Assembly: GCA_029263315.1 (NCBI GenBank)
Contig: JAJCXR010000040.1
Coordinates: 248,001 to 312,000 of the forward strand
Direction of reading: 5' to 3'
DNA length: 64,000 nt
From: Acidobacteriota bacterium
Lineage (GTDB): Bacteria > Acidobacteriota > Thermoanaerobaculia > Multivoradales > J023
Shown here: positions 42,263 through 50,807 of the stretch, piece by piece
Layout: the number at the start of each line of letters is the position of its first letter
Position numbering within the stretch: position 1 is the first letter of the stretch
Program-made: the position numbers and the translations under genes
The notes under the pieces: generated by a model
The model's input: the letters and a program-made list of their open reading frames with translations, nothing else
What the model was told of the DNA's origin: nothing
The model's database searches: none

Positions 42263-44353
42263 ATGCACCTCAATCGTTCGCTGATATCTCCCCTGTTGCT
42301 CGCGGCCTTGCTCTGTGGCCTTCCCACCATGGTCGGTGGTGAAGAAGCCCCGAGCGCCGAGGCCAAGGAAGACACTGCCGGCCGTCTCTTCGAAGCCATG
42401 GACGTCTTCGGTCTGGAATACATCTCCGATCCGCAAGTCAGCCCCGACGGCCGGCGCATCGTCTACCGACGCCATTTCATGGACCTCATGCAGGACACCG
42501 GCCGTTCCAACCTGTGGCTGAGTGACGGCAAGACGTCCTGGCCCCTGACCACCGGCTTGACCAACGAAAGCTCTCCCCGCTTTTCCCCAGACGGCACGAA
42601 GTTGCTCTATGCGGCAGCCCAGGAGCATGGCCCCCAACTCTTCCTGCGCTGGCTGGAGGGCGGCCATGTAGCCATGCTCACCCAGCTGCCCCACGCCCCG
42701 CAGAATCTCAGTTGGTCCCCGGATGGTTTGGCCATCGCCTTCTCGATGTTTGTGCCGACACCCCAAGAACCCTTCGTCAGCCTGCCGTCGGCGCCGGAGG
42801 GGGCACAGTGGGCACCGCCCGCCAAGGTGATCGACAGCTTGATCTACCGGGGCGATGGCCAAGGCTACTTGGATCAAGGGTTTTCACAGATCTTCATCCT
42901 GTCGGTCGACGGCGGTACACCACGCCAAATCACTTCCGGCCCCTTTCAGCATGGCGGCAGCATCGCCTGGGCCCCCGACAGTCGAAGCTTGATCTTCTCC
43001 GCCAATCGGCGAGCCGATTGGCAGCGGGAGCCAGCCGACAGCGAGCTCTACGAGATCTCCCTCGACGACGGCGAGCTCACCCAGCTCACCGACCGGCGCG
43101 GCCCGGACCACTCGCCGGCCCTCTCCTCCGACGGCCGCTACCTGGCTTTCCTGGGCTTCGATGATCGCTACCAGGGATTCCAAACCACCGCCCTCTACGT
43201 GCTCGACCGTCAAGGGCAAGGGCCACCTCGCCGCCTCACCGGCGAGCTCGATCGTAGCGTCGCGTCGCCGCAATGGGACCATGCCAACAAAGGGCTGTTT
43301 TTCTCCTACTCAGACCGCGGCAACGGCAAGGTGGGCTACGTCTCGCTAGGTGGGGGCGCCCCGGAGACGGTGGCCCAGGATGTCGGCGGCACCACCCTCG
43401 GCCGTCCCTACTCCAGCGGCTCGTTCGATGTCGGCGGGCCCGACGACCTGGTGGCCTTCACCTTCACCCGCCCGGAGCATCCGGCGGATTTGGCACGGGT
43501 CCGCCGTCGCGGTGAGGTCCAACGGATCACCACCGTCAATGCCGATCTCCTCGACCCCAAACGCCTGGCACCGGTGGAAGAGATCTGGTTCGAGTCGTCC
43601 CATGATCAGCAGAAGATCCAGGGCTGGATCGCCAGACCACCCCACTTCGATGCCGAGGAAAAATACCCGCTGATTCTGGAGATCCACGGCGGGCCGTTCG
43701 CCAACTACGGCGACCGCTTTGCCGCCGAAATCCAACTCTACGCCGCAGCGGGATACGTGGTGCTCTACCTCAATCCGAGGGGCAGCACCAGCTACGGACA
43801 GGAATTCGGCAATGCCATCCACCATGCCTATCCCGGCTACGATTACGACGACCTGATATCCGGTGTCGAGGCCGTCCTCGCCCGAGGGTATGTCGATCCA
43901 AACCGCCTGTTCATCACCGGCGGTAGCGGCGGCGGTGTGCTCACCGCCTGGACGGTGGGCAAAACACAGCGTTTTCGCGCCGCCGTTGTCGCCAAACCGG
44001 TGATCAACTGGTACAGCTTCGTGCTCACCGCCGACTCCTACAACTTTTTCTACAAGTACTGGTTTCCGGGGTTCCCATGGGATCACGCTGAGCACTACAT
44101 GGCCCGCTCGCCCCTTTCCCTGGTGGGCAATATCGAGACCCCGACCATGCTATTGACCGGTGAGGCCGACTACCGCACCCCCATTTCGGAATCGGAGCAG
44201 CTGTACCAAGCCCTACAGCTGCGGGGCATCGACAGCGTCATGGTGCGCATCCCGGAAGCCGGCCATGGCATCGCCGCCCGTCCCAGCAACTTGATCAGCA
44301 AGGTGGCGCACGTCCTCGCCTGGTTCGCTAAATACGACGAGACGACACCATGA
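42263..44353 (+). CDS. S9 family (prolyl oligopeptidase-like) peptidase, exported
   Basis: 696 residues; ATG at 42263 has GGAG 6 nt upstream and opens a signal peptide (LISPLLLAALLCGLP). Residues ~45-420 form a beta-propeller with repeated SPDG/SSDG strands (VSPDGRRIVY, FSPDGTKLLY, WSPDGLAIAF). The alpha/beta-hydrolase domain follows: ILEIHGGPFANYGD, nucleophile in TGGSGGGVLTAW, Asp in TGEADYRTP and His in EAGHGIA. Resembles acylaminoacyl-peptidase/DPP-type exopeptidases of the periplasm. It lies 135 bp after the ADOP gene on the same strand. Confidence 0.93.
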   Translation: MHLNRSLISPLLLAALLCGLPTMVGGEEAPSAEAKEDTAGRLFEAMDVFGLEYISDPQVSPDGRRIVYRRHFMDLMQDTGRSNLWLSDGKTSWPLTTGLTNESSPRFSPDGTKLLYAAAQEHGPQLFLRWLEGGHVAMLTQLPHAPQNLSWSPDGLAIAFSMFVPTPQEPFVSLPSAPEGAQWAPPAKVIDSLIYRGDGQGYLDQGFSQIFILSVDGGTPRQITSGPFQHGGSIAWAPDSRSLIFSANRRADWQREPADSELYEISLDDGELTQLTDRRGPDHSPALSSDGRYLAFLGFDDRYQGFQTTALYVLDRQGQGPPRRLTGELDRSVASPQWDHANKGLFFSYSDRGNGKVGYVSLGGGAPETVAQDVGGTTLGRPYSSGSFDVGGPDDLVAFTFTRPEHPADLARVRRRGEVQRITTVNADLLDPKRLAPVEEIWFESSHDQQKIQGWIARPPHFDAEEKYPLILEIHGGPFANYGDRFAAEIQLYAAAGYVVLYLNPRGSTSYGQEFGNAIHHAYPGYDYDDLISGVEAVLARGYVDPNRLFITGGSGGGVLTAWTVGKTQRFRAAVVAKPVINWYSFVLTADSYNFFYKYWFPGFPWDHAEHYMARSPLSLVGNIETPTMLLTGEADYRTPISESEQLYQALQLRGIDSVMVRIPEAGHGIAARPSNLISKVAHVLAWFAKYDETTP

Positions 44354-44454
44354 GCTGTCCTGAATGAGGTGGCCTGAAGAGGTGGCCTGCATGAGGTAGG
44401 CTGCGTGGTTCTCTGCTTGACGACCCAGCGCTGCGAGGGTCCCAGGACGGCGGG

Positions 44455-45711
44455 TCAAGGTTCGACAAATTTGACCATCACGGCTTTGCCGTCCTCGACT
44501 CGAACCACCAACACGGGCCGTTGTGGATCGCCCGAGGTGCCCCGGAAGGTCAGTGGCCCCATCACTCCCGGAAAGTCCTCCATGTTCGCCAGGGCGTCAC
44601 GAATCGCCTGCGGGTCGATAACGCCGGCATCTTGAATGGCCTGCACCAAGACCCCCAGGGCATCGGAGACCAAGCTGACCAGGCCGTCCATGTCCCTGGT
44701 GGTGAAGCTTTGCAGCCAGACGGCAAACTCTTCCGCCTCCGGATAGCGGTCGACCAGATCCCCATGCCAGGCGGCTGTGGCGTAGGCCCCTTCCAACGCA
44801 GGTTCGGTCGAAAGGGTCTCGGACCCCCAAATGTCGCTGCCCAAGAACACCGCATCGGTGCCCATCTGGCGGAGACGCCGAGCCTGCCATCGGCCTCGGG
44901 CGCTCGGCAGAAAAATCCCCTGGGGCGCGGCGGCGAGAAGACGATCTAGGGCTGGCTGAATATCGTCGTCGATGACGGTGAAACCTTCGGAAGCGACGAT
45001 CTGGCCACCCTCCGCTTCGAAAGCCATCTCGAGCTCCGAGGCGATGCCGCGACTGTAGTTGCTCGCCGCATCGTAGAGAATAGCGAGGCTGTCCAGCCGT
45101 AGGTCGTGACGGGCAAAACCCGCCAGCGCTTTGGCTTGGGCACCATCCGTGAAGGCTAGGCGAAAGACATAAGGACGGCCGATGGTCAATTCCGGATGAC
45201 TCGCCGTAGGGCTGAGCATCGTCACCCGGGCTTGCTGTGCCACTTCGGCCACCGGCATGGCGTTGAGGCTCCTGTTGGGTCCGATCAGGGCCACGACTTG
45301 ATGGGAGTTGATCAGCCGCAGGGCAGCCTTGGCCGACCCTTCCGGGGTATCCTCAGAGTCTTCGACGAAGAGCTCGACGGGATGCAACCTACCCGCCACT
45401 TCGATGCCCCCCTCGGCGTTGATCTCACGCACCAACTGCTCGATGATCCGAACCGGTAAGCTCCCGACACCGCTGGTGGTCTCTGAGATCAATCCCAAGC
45501 GAATCGGTTCGACGCCAATGCCTTGCCGATCGCCGCAGGACATCACCAAACTGCTGGCCATCAGGAGACCGAGGCCCAGGGTGCGCCAGTGGCCCAGGGT
45601 GCGCCAGAGGCCCAGGGTACGCCAAAGGCCCAGGGCGCGCCAGACACAGGGCAAGCGATGTTCCGTCTTGTCAGACCAAAAGATCGGCAAGGATGTCGTC
45701 CGATTTTTCAT
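44455..45711 (-). CDS. Periplasmic ligand-binding lipoprotein (branched-chain amino acid ABC receptor type)
   Basis: 418 residues. The mature part is a type 1 periplasmic binding fold (IRLGLISETTSGVG, VVALIGPNRSLNAMPVAEVAQ as separate motifs, SLAILYDAASNYSRGIA, FPGVMGPLTFRGTSGD), as in LivJ/LivK. The signal region is odd: an unusually long ~58-residue leader contains WRALGLWRTLGLWRTLGHWR, encoded by an 18-bp tandem repeat, before the hydrophobic core and lipobox LVMSC. No transporter genes adjoin. The 99-bp gap before the stop region, 44354-44454, holds three imperfect ~14-bp repeats (TGA-TGAGGTGGCC type). Ligand unknown. Confidence 0.85.
   Translation of the reverse strand: MKNRTTSLPIFWSDKTEHRLPCVWRALGLWRTLGLWRTLGHWRTLGLGLLMASSLVMSCGDRQGIGVEPIRLGLISETTSGVGSLPVRIIEQLVREINAEGGIEVAGRLHPVELFVEDSEDTPEGSAKAALRLINSHQVVALIGPNRSLNAMPVAEVAQQARVTMLSPTASHPELTIGRPYVFRLAFTDGAQAKALAGFARHDLRLDSLAILYDAASNYSRGIASELEMAFEAEGGQIVASEGFTVIDDDIQPALDRLLAAAPQGIFLPSARGRWQARRLRQMGTDAVFLGSDIWGSETLSTEPALEGAYATAAWHGDLVDRYPEAEEFAVWLQSFTTRDMDGLVSLVSDALGVLVQAIQDAGVIDPQAIRDALANMEDFPGVMGPLTFRGTSGDPQRPVLVVRVEDGKAVMVKFVEP
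45573..45644 (-). repeat. 18-bp tandem repeat, four copies, in a lipoprotein signal region
   Basis: Plus-strand unit GGCCCAGGGTGCGCCAGT occurs four times with one to three changes per copy. On the coding strand each unit gives one hexapeptide of the WRTLGL type, extending the n-region of the signal peptide. As 18 bp keeps frame, copy number may change without killing the gene. Confidence 0.9.
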
Positions 45712-45803
45712 GGGTTTGTCAGGCGGTCCCGATACAAACTATTCTAGTCGATCCATCGGCTGTCGAAATCGAGCTACACGTCAACAGCGAACGATCACGC
45801 GTC

Positions 45804-47786
45804 ATGAATCTACAACCGAGCCTGGACCGCCATGGGCTGCGCCAAAGCGCCCTGCTGGCGATGGGTCTCTTTCTAGTCTACACCTGGGGCGCTTGCCGCA
45901 CCATTTATGTCGGCGACAGCGGCGAGTTGGTGACCGCTGCCGCCATCCTCGGCATTCCCCATCCCAGCGGCTACCCGCTCTATGTCCTCCTCGGTCACCT
46001 GTGGATCCAACTCCTGCCGTTGGGCTCCATCGCCTTTCGCATGAGCCTGTTTTCCGCCCTTTTTGCCGCCCTGACCTGTGGCCTGCTCTACCTCGTGGCG
46101 CGGCGCCAGGGCAGCAGCTCGTGGGGCGCAGCGCTCGGCAGCCTGTTGCTCGCCCTAGCGCCCAGTTTTTGGTCGCAGGCCAATATTCAACGGGTCTATA
46201 CGCTCAATGCTTTTTTTGTCGTGGCCTTGCTGGCCTGCGCTCTGGAATGGCATCGACGACGGGATATTCGCTGGATGGTCCTCGCCGCCTTCGTCGCCGG
46301 GCTGGGCGCCTGCAATCACACCGTGATGGGCGTCCTCGGCCTGGCGGTGGGCTGCTGGGCGCTGCTGTCGCAACCGGCCCTGCTGCGGCGCCCCCTGCAC
46401 ATTTTGGCCTGTGTCGGGGCCGCCATCGCCGGACTGCTGCCCTATGCCTATCTACCGTGGCGATCGCGCCACGACCCGGCCTTGGATTGGGGCAATCCCG
46501 AAACCTGGCAAGGTTTTGTCGATGTCGTCTCACGGCGCGACTTCTGGCACCGGTCCTGGGCTGAGACGCCGAGCGACTACCTCACCATCGGTTTGGACTA
46601 CCTGCAGAGCCTGGGATTCGAGTCCCTGTGGGCGGGGGCCGGATTGGCCCTGCTCGGCGTGATCGGCCATGGCCTGAACAAGGAACGTCGCGGGTCGATC
46701 GCCCTGCCCGTGGCCATCATGCTGGCAAATTTTTGGGTGGTGGCCCTGCACGGCTCGCGCAGCGACATCTTCATCTGGCATCGCTACTACATCCCGTCCT
46801 ACATCATGCTCGCCTGGCTGGCGGTCCAAGGTTACGGATGGCTGGAAGAACGTCGGGATCCCGCTGGCGGCCGTCGTCTGCGGGCCGCTCTGCTGCTGCC
46901 GGTCCTCCTATTGCTGCTCGGCTGGTCGAAATTCGACCGCAGTGACTACACCCTGGCAGACGAATTCAGCCGCACCCTGCTGGCCGACTTGCCCCCCGGG
47001 GCTCGTCTGGCGGCCTCCGACGACAACATCCTCTTCGTGCTCATGTATTTGAAGTTTGCCGAGGGCTTGCGTCCCGATGTCGACTTGATTCTGCAGGGAG
47101 TCGGCGGCGCCGATCTGCCCAACCTACGTTTCGACCCCGACACAGACCCCCTCTATTTCACTCACCACCCCAACTGGAACATCCCACAGCTCGACATGGT
47201 GCCCGTCGGCCTGGTTTTCCGCACCACGCGCCGGGGAAGCCCACCGCCGCCCCGCTGGCTCGACAAGACCGAGCTGCAAGGGGCCTGGGATCCGGACGTC
47301 CCCAAGGACTACTTGAGCCGCAACCTGGTGGGCCACTTCCATTACATGCGAGCCCTCAGCTTCGAAACCGACGATTGGCCGCAGGCTCAGCGGGAGTTTC
47401 AAAAGGCCGCCCGAGCCGCCTTCGACAACGATGTCCTGTTCTACAACCTAGGTCTGATCTACCGCCGCAACGGCCTGCTGGAACGCTCCCTGAAGGCCTT
47501 TGAGCGTTCTGCCGAGATCAATCCGCGGCATATCCCCTCGGCCAATCCCACCCGTCCCATCGACAAGGTGGCCGAAGTGCGCGGCGAGCTCGAAACCCTG
47601 CGAGCCCTCGAACAGCGTTTGCGTCAAGATCTGGGCCTGTCGACCTTGGACAGCGCCGCTCAGCACCGACGCTTGGCCGAAGCGTTAGCGGCAACTTCCC
47701 CTGGACGAGCGGCGGCCCACGGGCACCGCCTGCTGGCGCTGGAGTTGGAAGCTGGTCTGTGGGCTGAACCGGTTGACCACCCCTAG
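45804..47786 (+). CDS. DUF2723 multispanning membrane protein with C-terminal TPR
   Basis: 660 residues from the ATG at 45804 (the frame is open 37 codons upstream but that part overlaps the divergent promoter region). The start has the DUF2723 signature TIYVGDSGELVTAAAILGI, with an Asp in the first loop as in GT-C glycosyltransferases, then HPSGYPLYVLLGHLW. About ten membrane helices run to residue ~380; a soluble part with a tetratricopeptide-like segment (LFYNLGLIYRRNGLLERSL) ends the protein. The family is thought to transfer sugars from lipid carriers outside the cytoplasm; acceptor unknown. Divergent from the binding-protein gene. Confidence 0.85.
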   Translation: MNLQPSLDRHGLRQSALLAMGLFLVYTWGACRTIYVGDSGELVTAAAILGIPHPSGYPLYVLLGHLWIQLLPLGSIAFRMSLFSALFAALTCGLLYLVARRQGSSSWGAALGSLLLALAPSFWSQANIQRVYTLNAFFVVALLACALEWHRRRDIRWMVLAAFVAGLGACNHTVMGVLGLAVGCWALLSQPALLRRPLHILACVGAAIAGLLPYAYLPWRSRHDPALDWGNPETWQGFVDVVSRRDFWHRSWAETPSDYLTIGLDYLQSLGFESLWAGAGLALLGVIGHGLNKERRGSIALPVAIMLANFWVVALHGSRSDIFIWHRYYIPSYIMLAWLAVQGYGWLEERRDPAGGRRLRAALLLPVLLLLLGWSKFDRSDYTLADEFSRTLLADLPPGARLAASDDNILFVLMYLKFAEGLRPDVDLILQGVGGADLPNLRFDPDTDPLYFTHHPNWNIPQLDMVPVGLVFRTTRRGSPPPPRWLDKTELQGAWDPDVPKDYLSRNLVGHFHYMRALSFETDDWPQAQREFQKAARAAFDNDVLFYNLGLIYRRNGLLERSLKAFERSAEINPRHIPSANPTRPIDKVAEVRGELETLRALEQRLRQDLGLSTLDSAAQHRRLAEALAATSPGRAAAHGHRLLALELEAGLWAEPVDHP

Positions 47787-48095
47787 GATCGATCATCCAG
47801 AAACCATCATCCCGTGGCCAGGCCTTCGGCTCTAGCAATCGACCAGTAATTGAGGTACAATGCTTGGACCTGACGGCGTGACGCCCGAAGACCGACGCCC
47901 GAAGACACGTTTCGTCTTCCCTACTCCAATCTCACCGCACCCGCCGATTCTGTCGACCCACGGCTGCTCCATTTGGAACGAGACCGTAGGTAGCATCGAC
48001 AAAGATTCGTCATCGACATTGCCGTCGCTGTGCGACGTTAGGGACCTGCGCATCCAGCGATGACATGGTCCCACCCACCCGACCGAGGATCCACC
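47787..48095. other. Upstream region of the DEAD-box helicase gene
   Basis: 309 bp without a credible gene. TACAAT at 47856-47861 could be a -10 box with a poor -35, which would give a 5' leader of ~230 nt. Long leaders are common for cold-regulated helicases, but no known RNA motif is visible. Confidence 0.35.
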
Positions 48096-50618
48096 ATGTC
48101 AGTAGCTGTGTCTCTTTCCGCCTCCCGCCCACAGGACGCCTCCGTCCAACGGGCCGAACCGATAGCCGCCGTAACCCATATGAACATGATGCCAAGCTCC
48201 GAATCCGCCCCTGAAAAATCGCCCGACGCCGCGATCGCTTGCAGCGAGAAAACCCCCACCACCGATGTCGCAGAGGTCGCTAAACCGAAGGCCAAGCGAG
48301 TCACCAAAGCCAAGGCAACTGCCAAAGCCAAAGTGACACCCAAAACCATCGTCGCAGCGAAATCCAAGGCCGAGAAGGCCAAAGCCACCGAGGCCAAGTC
48401 CGTCGAAGCCGAATCGGTCGAGGCCAGAACAACCAAGGCCAAAGCCGCCAAAGCCAAAACAACCAAGGCCAAAACAACCAAGGCCAAAATAACCAAAGCG
48501 GCGAAGGCCGACACCGCCGGGATCGACGTCGCCCCTGAGACCGAGGTGATCGAACCCAAAACCGAGGTCGCCAAAACCGCCAAGGCCAAAACCGTCGAGG
48601 CCAAAACCGCCAAGGCCAAAACCGTCAAGGTCGCAAAAATCAAGGTCGATACAGCAAAAGCCGACGAGGACAACGCCACCGAGGTGATCGAGGTCCAAGC
48701 CAAGACTGACGACGACGGGTCCGTCGAAGCCGCCCAGGCCGTGGCCGTCCCACCTTCGGACGCCGCCGACCGACCGTCCGCGTCAGCCAAAGCCAAAGCA
48801 GCCACAAGCAAGACCGCTACGACCCAAGCCCCGGCAGCAAGAGCTGAGACAGCAAAAGCTGAGACAGCAAAAACCGCCGTCGACAGCGACGACAAGGCAG
48901 ACTCCGTGGACGACGCCCCCGCCGTCTCGCCCTTTATCGCTGTCCCGGCGCCGTTGCGCCGCGCCTTGGAGAAGAAGGGCTTCGACCGCCTGACCCGAGT
49001 GCAGCTCGCCGCCCTCGAAGCGATCGAAGAGGGACGCGACCTGCAGATCTCATCGCAGACCGGTTCCGGCAAGACCGTCGCCGTGGGCATGGTCATGGCG
49101 CCGGAGATCGTCGCTCGGGCCGAGGAAGATCGAGCCGCTCGCGGCCGCCGGGGTCCCAGGGCCTTGGTGATCGCCCCCACCCGCGAGCTCGCTACCCAGG
49201 TCAGTGACGAGCTGTCCTGGCTTTTCGCCTCGGTTCCCGGCGCCAAGGTGCTGAGTGTCACCGGCGGCACCAGCGTCGACCGTGATCGCTCTCGTCTAGC
49301 ATCCGGGCCACGCATCCTGGTGGGCACACCGGGTCGCCTGCTGGATCACATCCGGACCGGCGCCCTGGATTGCCAAAATATCACCCAGTTGGTGCTCGAC
49401 GAAGCCGACCAGATGCTCGACATGGGCTTCCGCGAGGAGCTCGAGGCGATTCTCGACGTCACTCCAGAGGAACGCCACACCCACTTGGTGTCCGCCACTT
49501 TTCCCTATGCCATCCGGCGGCTGGCGGAGCGCTACCAGAAGAACCCCTTGCAAGTGGAAGGGACCCGACTCGGCGTCGCCAACGAGGACATCGAGCACAT
49601 CGTGCATGTTCTCCACCCTCAGGATCGCTACGCCGCCCTGGTCAATACCTTGTTACTTTCTCAGGGCGAGCGCACCTTGATCTTTGTCAAGACCCGCATC
49701 GAGACCACCGAGCTGGCGGAGCAGTTGATGGAGGACGGCTTCTCCGCCGCCCCGATCAGCGGCGACCTGCAACAGGGACAACGCACGCGGACTCTCAACG
49801 CCTTTCGCAACGGCAGCGTCGACATCCTGGTGGCCACCGACGTGGCGGCCCGCGGTCTCGACATTCCCGACGTCGGCTTGGTGGTGCACGGCTCGCCTCC
49901 CATGGATAGCGAGTCTTACACCCACCGCAGCGGTCGCACCGGCCGAGCCGGCAACAAAGGACGCTGTGTTGTCCTGGCGCCCTATTTTCAGCGGGGCCTG
50001 GTGAGCAGGTTGTTGTCCCAGGCACGGATCACCGCCAGTTGGGAGGAAGCCCCCAACGCCAAGCGAGTGCAAAAGGCACAAGTGAAACAAGTGCGGCGGG
50101 AAATCTACAATGCGCTGGAGGGCGAGGAGCAACCCCCCGCCGACCTCCTCGACTACTCCCAACGGCTGTTGAGCAACCGCGATCCGGCCTTGGTGGTGGC
50201 TACCCTGTTGCAACGCTTTCAACCGAAACCTCCCACCGAACCGCGGGAGATCGGCTCGCCCCCCAGGGGACGCGACGCCTACCGTGACCGCAACGACCGC
50301 GGAGGCCCCCCCCGAGGGGGCTACGGTGACCGCTCGAACGGGGGTCGTCCACAAGGGGGACGTCCCCAGAGCAACCGCACAACGCCGGGTTTTACCCGCT
50401 TCGCCATCAACTGGGGCCTGCGCCAGGGTGCCAATCCCAAACGGATCCTGGCCGTCGTCTGTCGCCGCGGCGACGTCAATGGGCGACAGGTGGGCTCGAT
50501 CAATATCGACTCCCACTCCAGCACCTTCGAGGTGCGCAACGAGGTGGCGGATCATTTCGCCAACCAGGCCCAGCGTCCTGACCCGCGAGATCCCAAGATC
50601 CGGGTCAAAAAGCTGTAG
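48096..50618 (+). CDS. DEAD-box RNA helicase with long Lys/Ala-rich N-terminal tail and DbpA-like RNA-binding domain
   Basis: 840 residues; ATG at 48096 preceded by GAGGAT. Residues ~1-275 are disordered, built of Ala, Lys, Thr, Val and Glu in short repeats (KAKTTKAKTTKAKITKA), like bacterial histone H1-type tails. The helicase core follows: Q motif (FDRLTRVQLAAL), SQTGSGKT, PTRELATQ, TPGRLLDH, DEAD in VLDEADQML, SAT, ATDVAARGLD and HRSGRTGRAG. After an RG-rich stretch (RGGYGDRSNGGRPQ), the last ~75 residues (AINWGLRQGANPKRIL..., ending IRVKKL) resemble the DbpA RRM that binds 23S rRNA. Likely ribosome assembly or RNA remodelling. Confidence 0.92.
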   Translation: MSVAVSLSASRPQDASVQRAEPIAAVTHMNMMPSSESAPEKSPDAAIACSEKTPTTDVAEVAKPKAKRVTKAKATAKAKVTPKTIVAAKSKAEKAKATEAKSVEAESVEARTTKAKAAKAKTTKAKTTKAKITKAAKADTAGIDVAPETEVIEPKTEVAKTAKAKTVEAKTAKAKTVKVAKIKVDTAKADEDNATEVIEVQAKTDDDGSVEAAQAVAVPPSDAADRPSASAKAKAATSKTATTQAPAARAETAKAETAKTAVDSDDKADSVDDAPAVSPFIAVPAPLRRALEKKGFDRLTRVQLAALEAIEEGRDLQISSQTGSGKTVAVGMVMAPEIVARAEEDRAARGRRGPRALVIAPTRELATQVSDELSWLFASVPGAKVLSVTGGTSVDRDRSRLASGPRILVGTPGRLLDHIRTGALDCQNITQLVLDEADQMLDMGFREELEAILDVTPEERHTHLVSATFPYAIRRLAERYQKNPLQVEGTRLGVANEDIEHIVHVLHPQDRYAALVNTLLLSQGERTLIFVKTRIETTELAEQLMEDGFSAAPISGDLQQGQRTRTLNAFRNGSVDILVATDVAARGLDIPDVGLVVHGSPPMDSESYTHRSGRTGRAGNKGRCVVLAPYFQRGLVSRLLSQARITASWEEAPNAKRVQKAQVKQVRREIYNALEGEEQPPADLLDYSQRLLSNRDPALVVATLLQRFQPKPPTEPREIGSPPRGRDAYRDRNDRGGPPRGGYGDRSNGGRPQGGRPQSNRTTPGFTRFAINWGLRQGANPKRILAVVCRRGDVNGRQVGSINIDSHSSTFEVRNEVADHFANQAQRPDPRDPKIRVKKL
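48270..48690 (+). repeat. Low-complexity GCC-AAA-rich repeat region in the helicase gene
   Basis: Short units such as GCCAAAACCGCCAAGG and GCCAAAACAACCAAGG recur many times and encode KAKT-type peptides. The tract is in frame throughout. Slippage could change tail length without loss of the helicase. Confidence 0.7.
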
Positions 50619-50807
50619 CCAGAGCGCCGCGCCACCCGGCTGCCACAGAATCTCCACATTTCGCCTTGTCCTTGCCTCAGCCTCGCCCGGCCCTTGCCGG
50701 ACGGGGCTGTTTTACTTTCCAGGTCGATGCCCCACCGCACCGACAGGGCGGTAAACTGGCGACCGCTCGACGGCGAAACAGGTTACTCAACGAGGAGGTA
50801 TCGGAAG

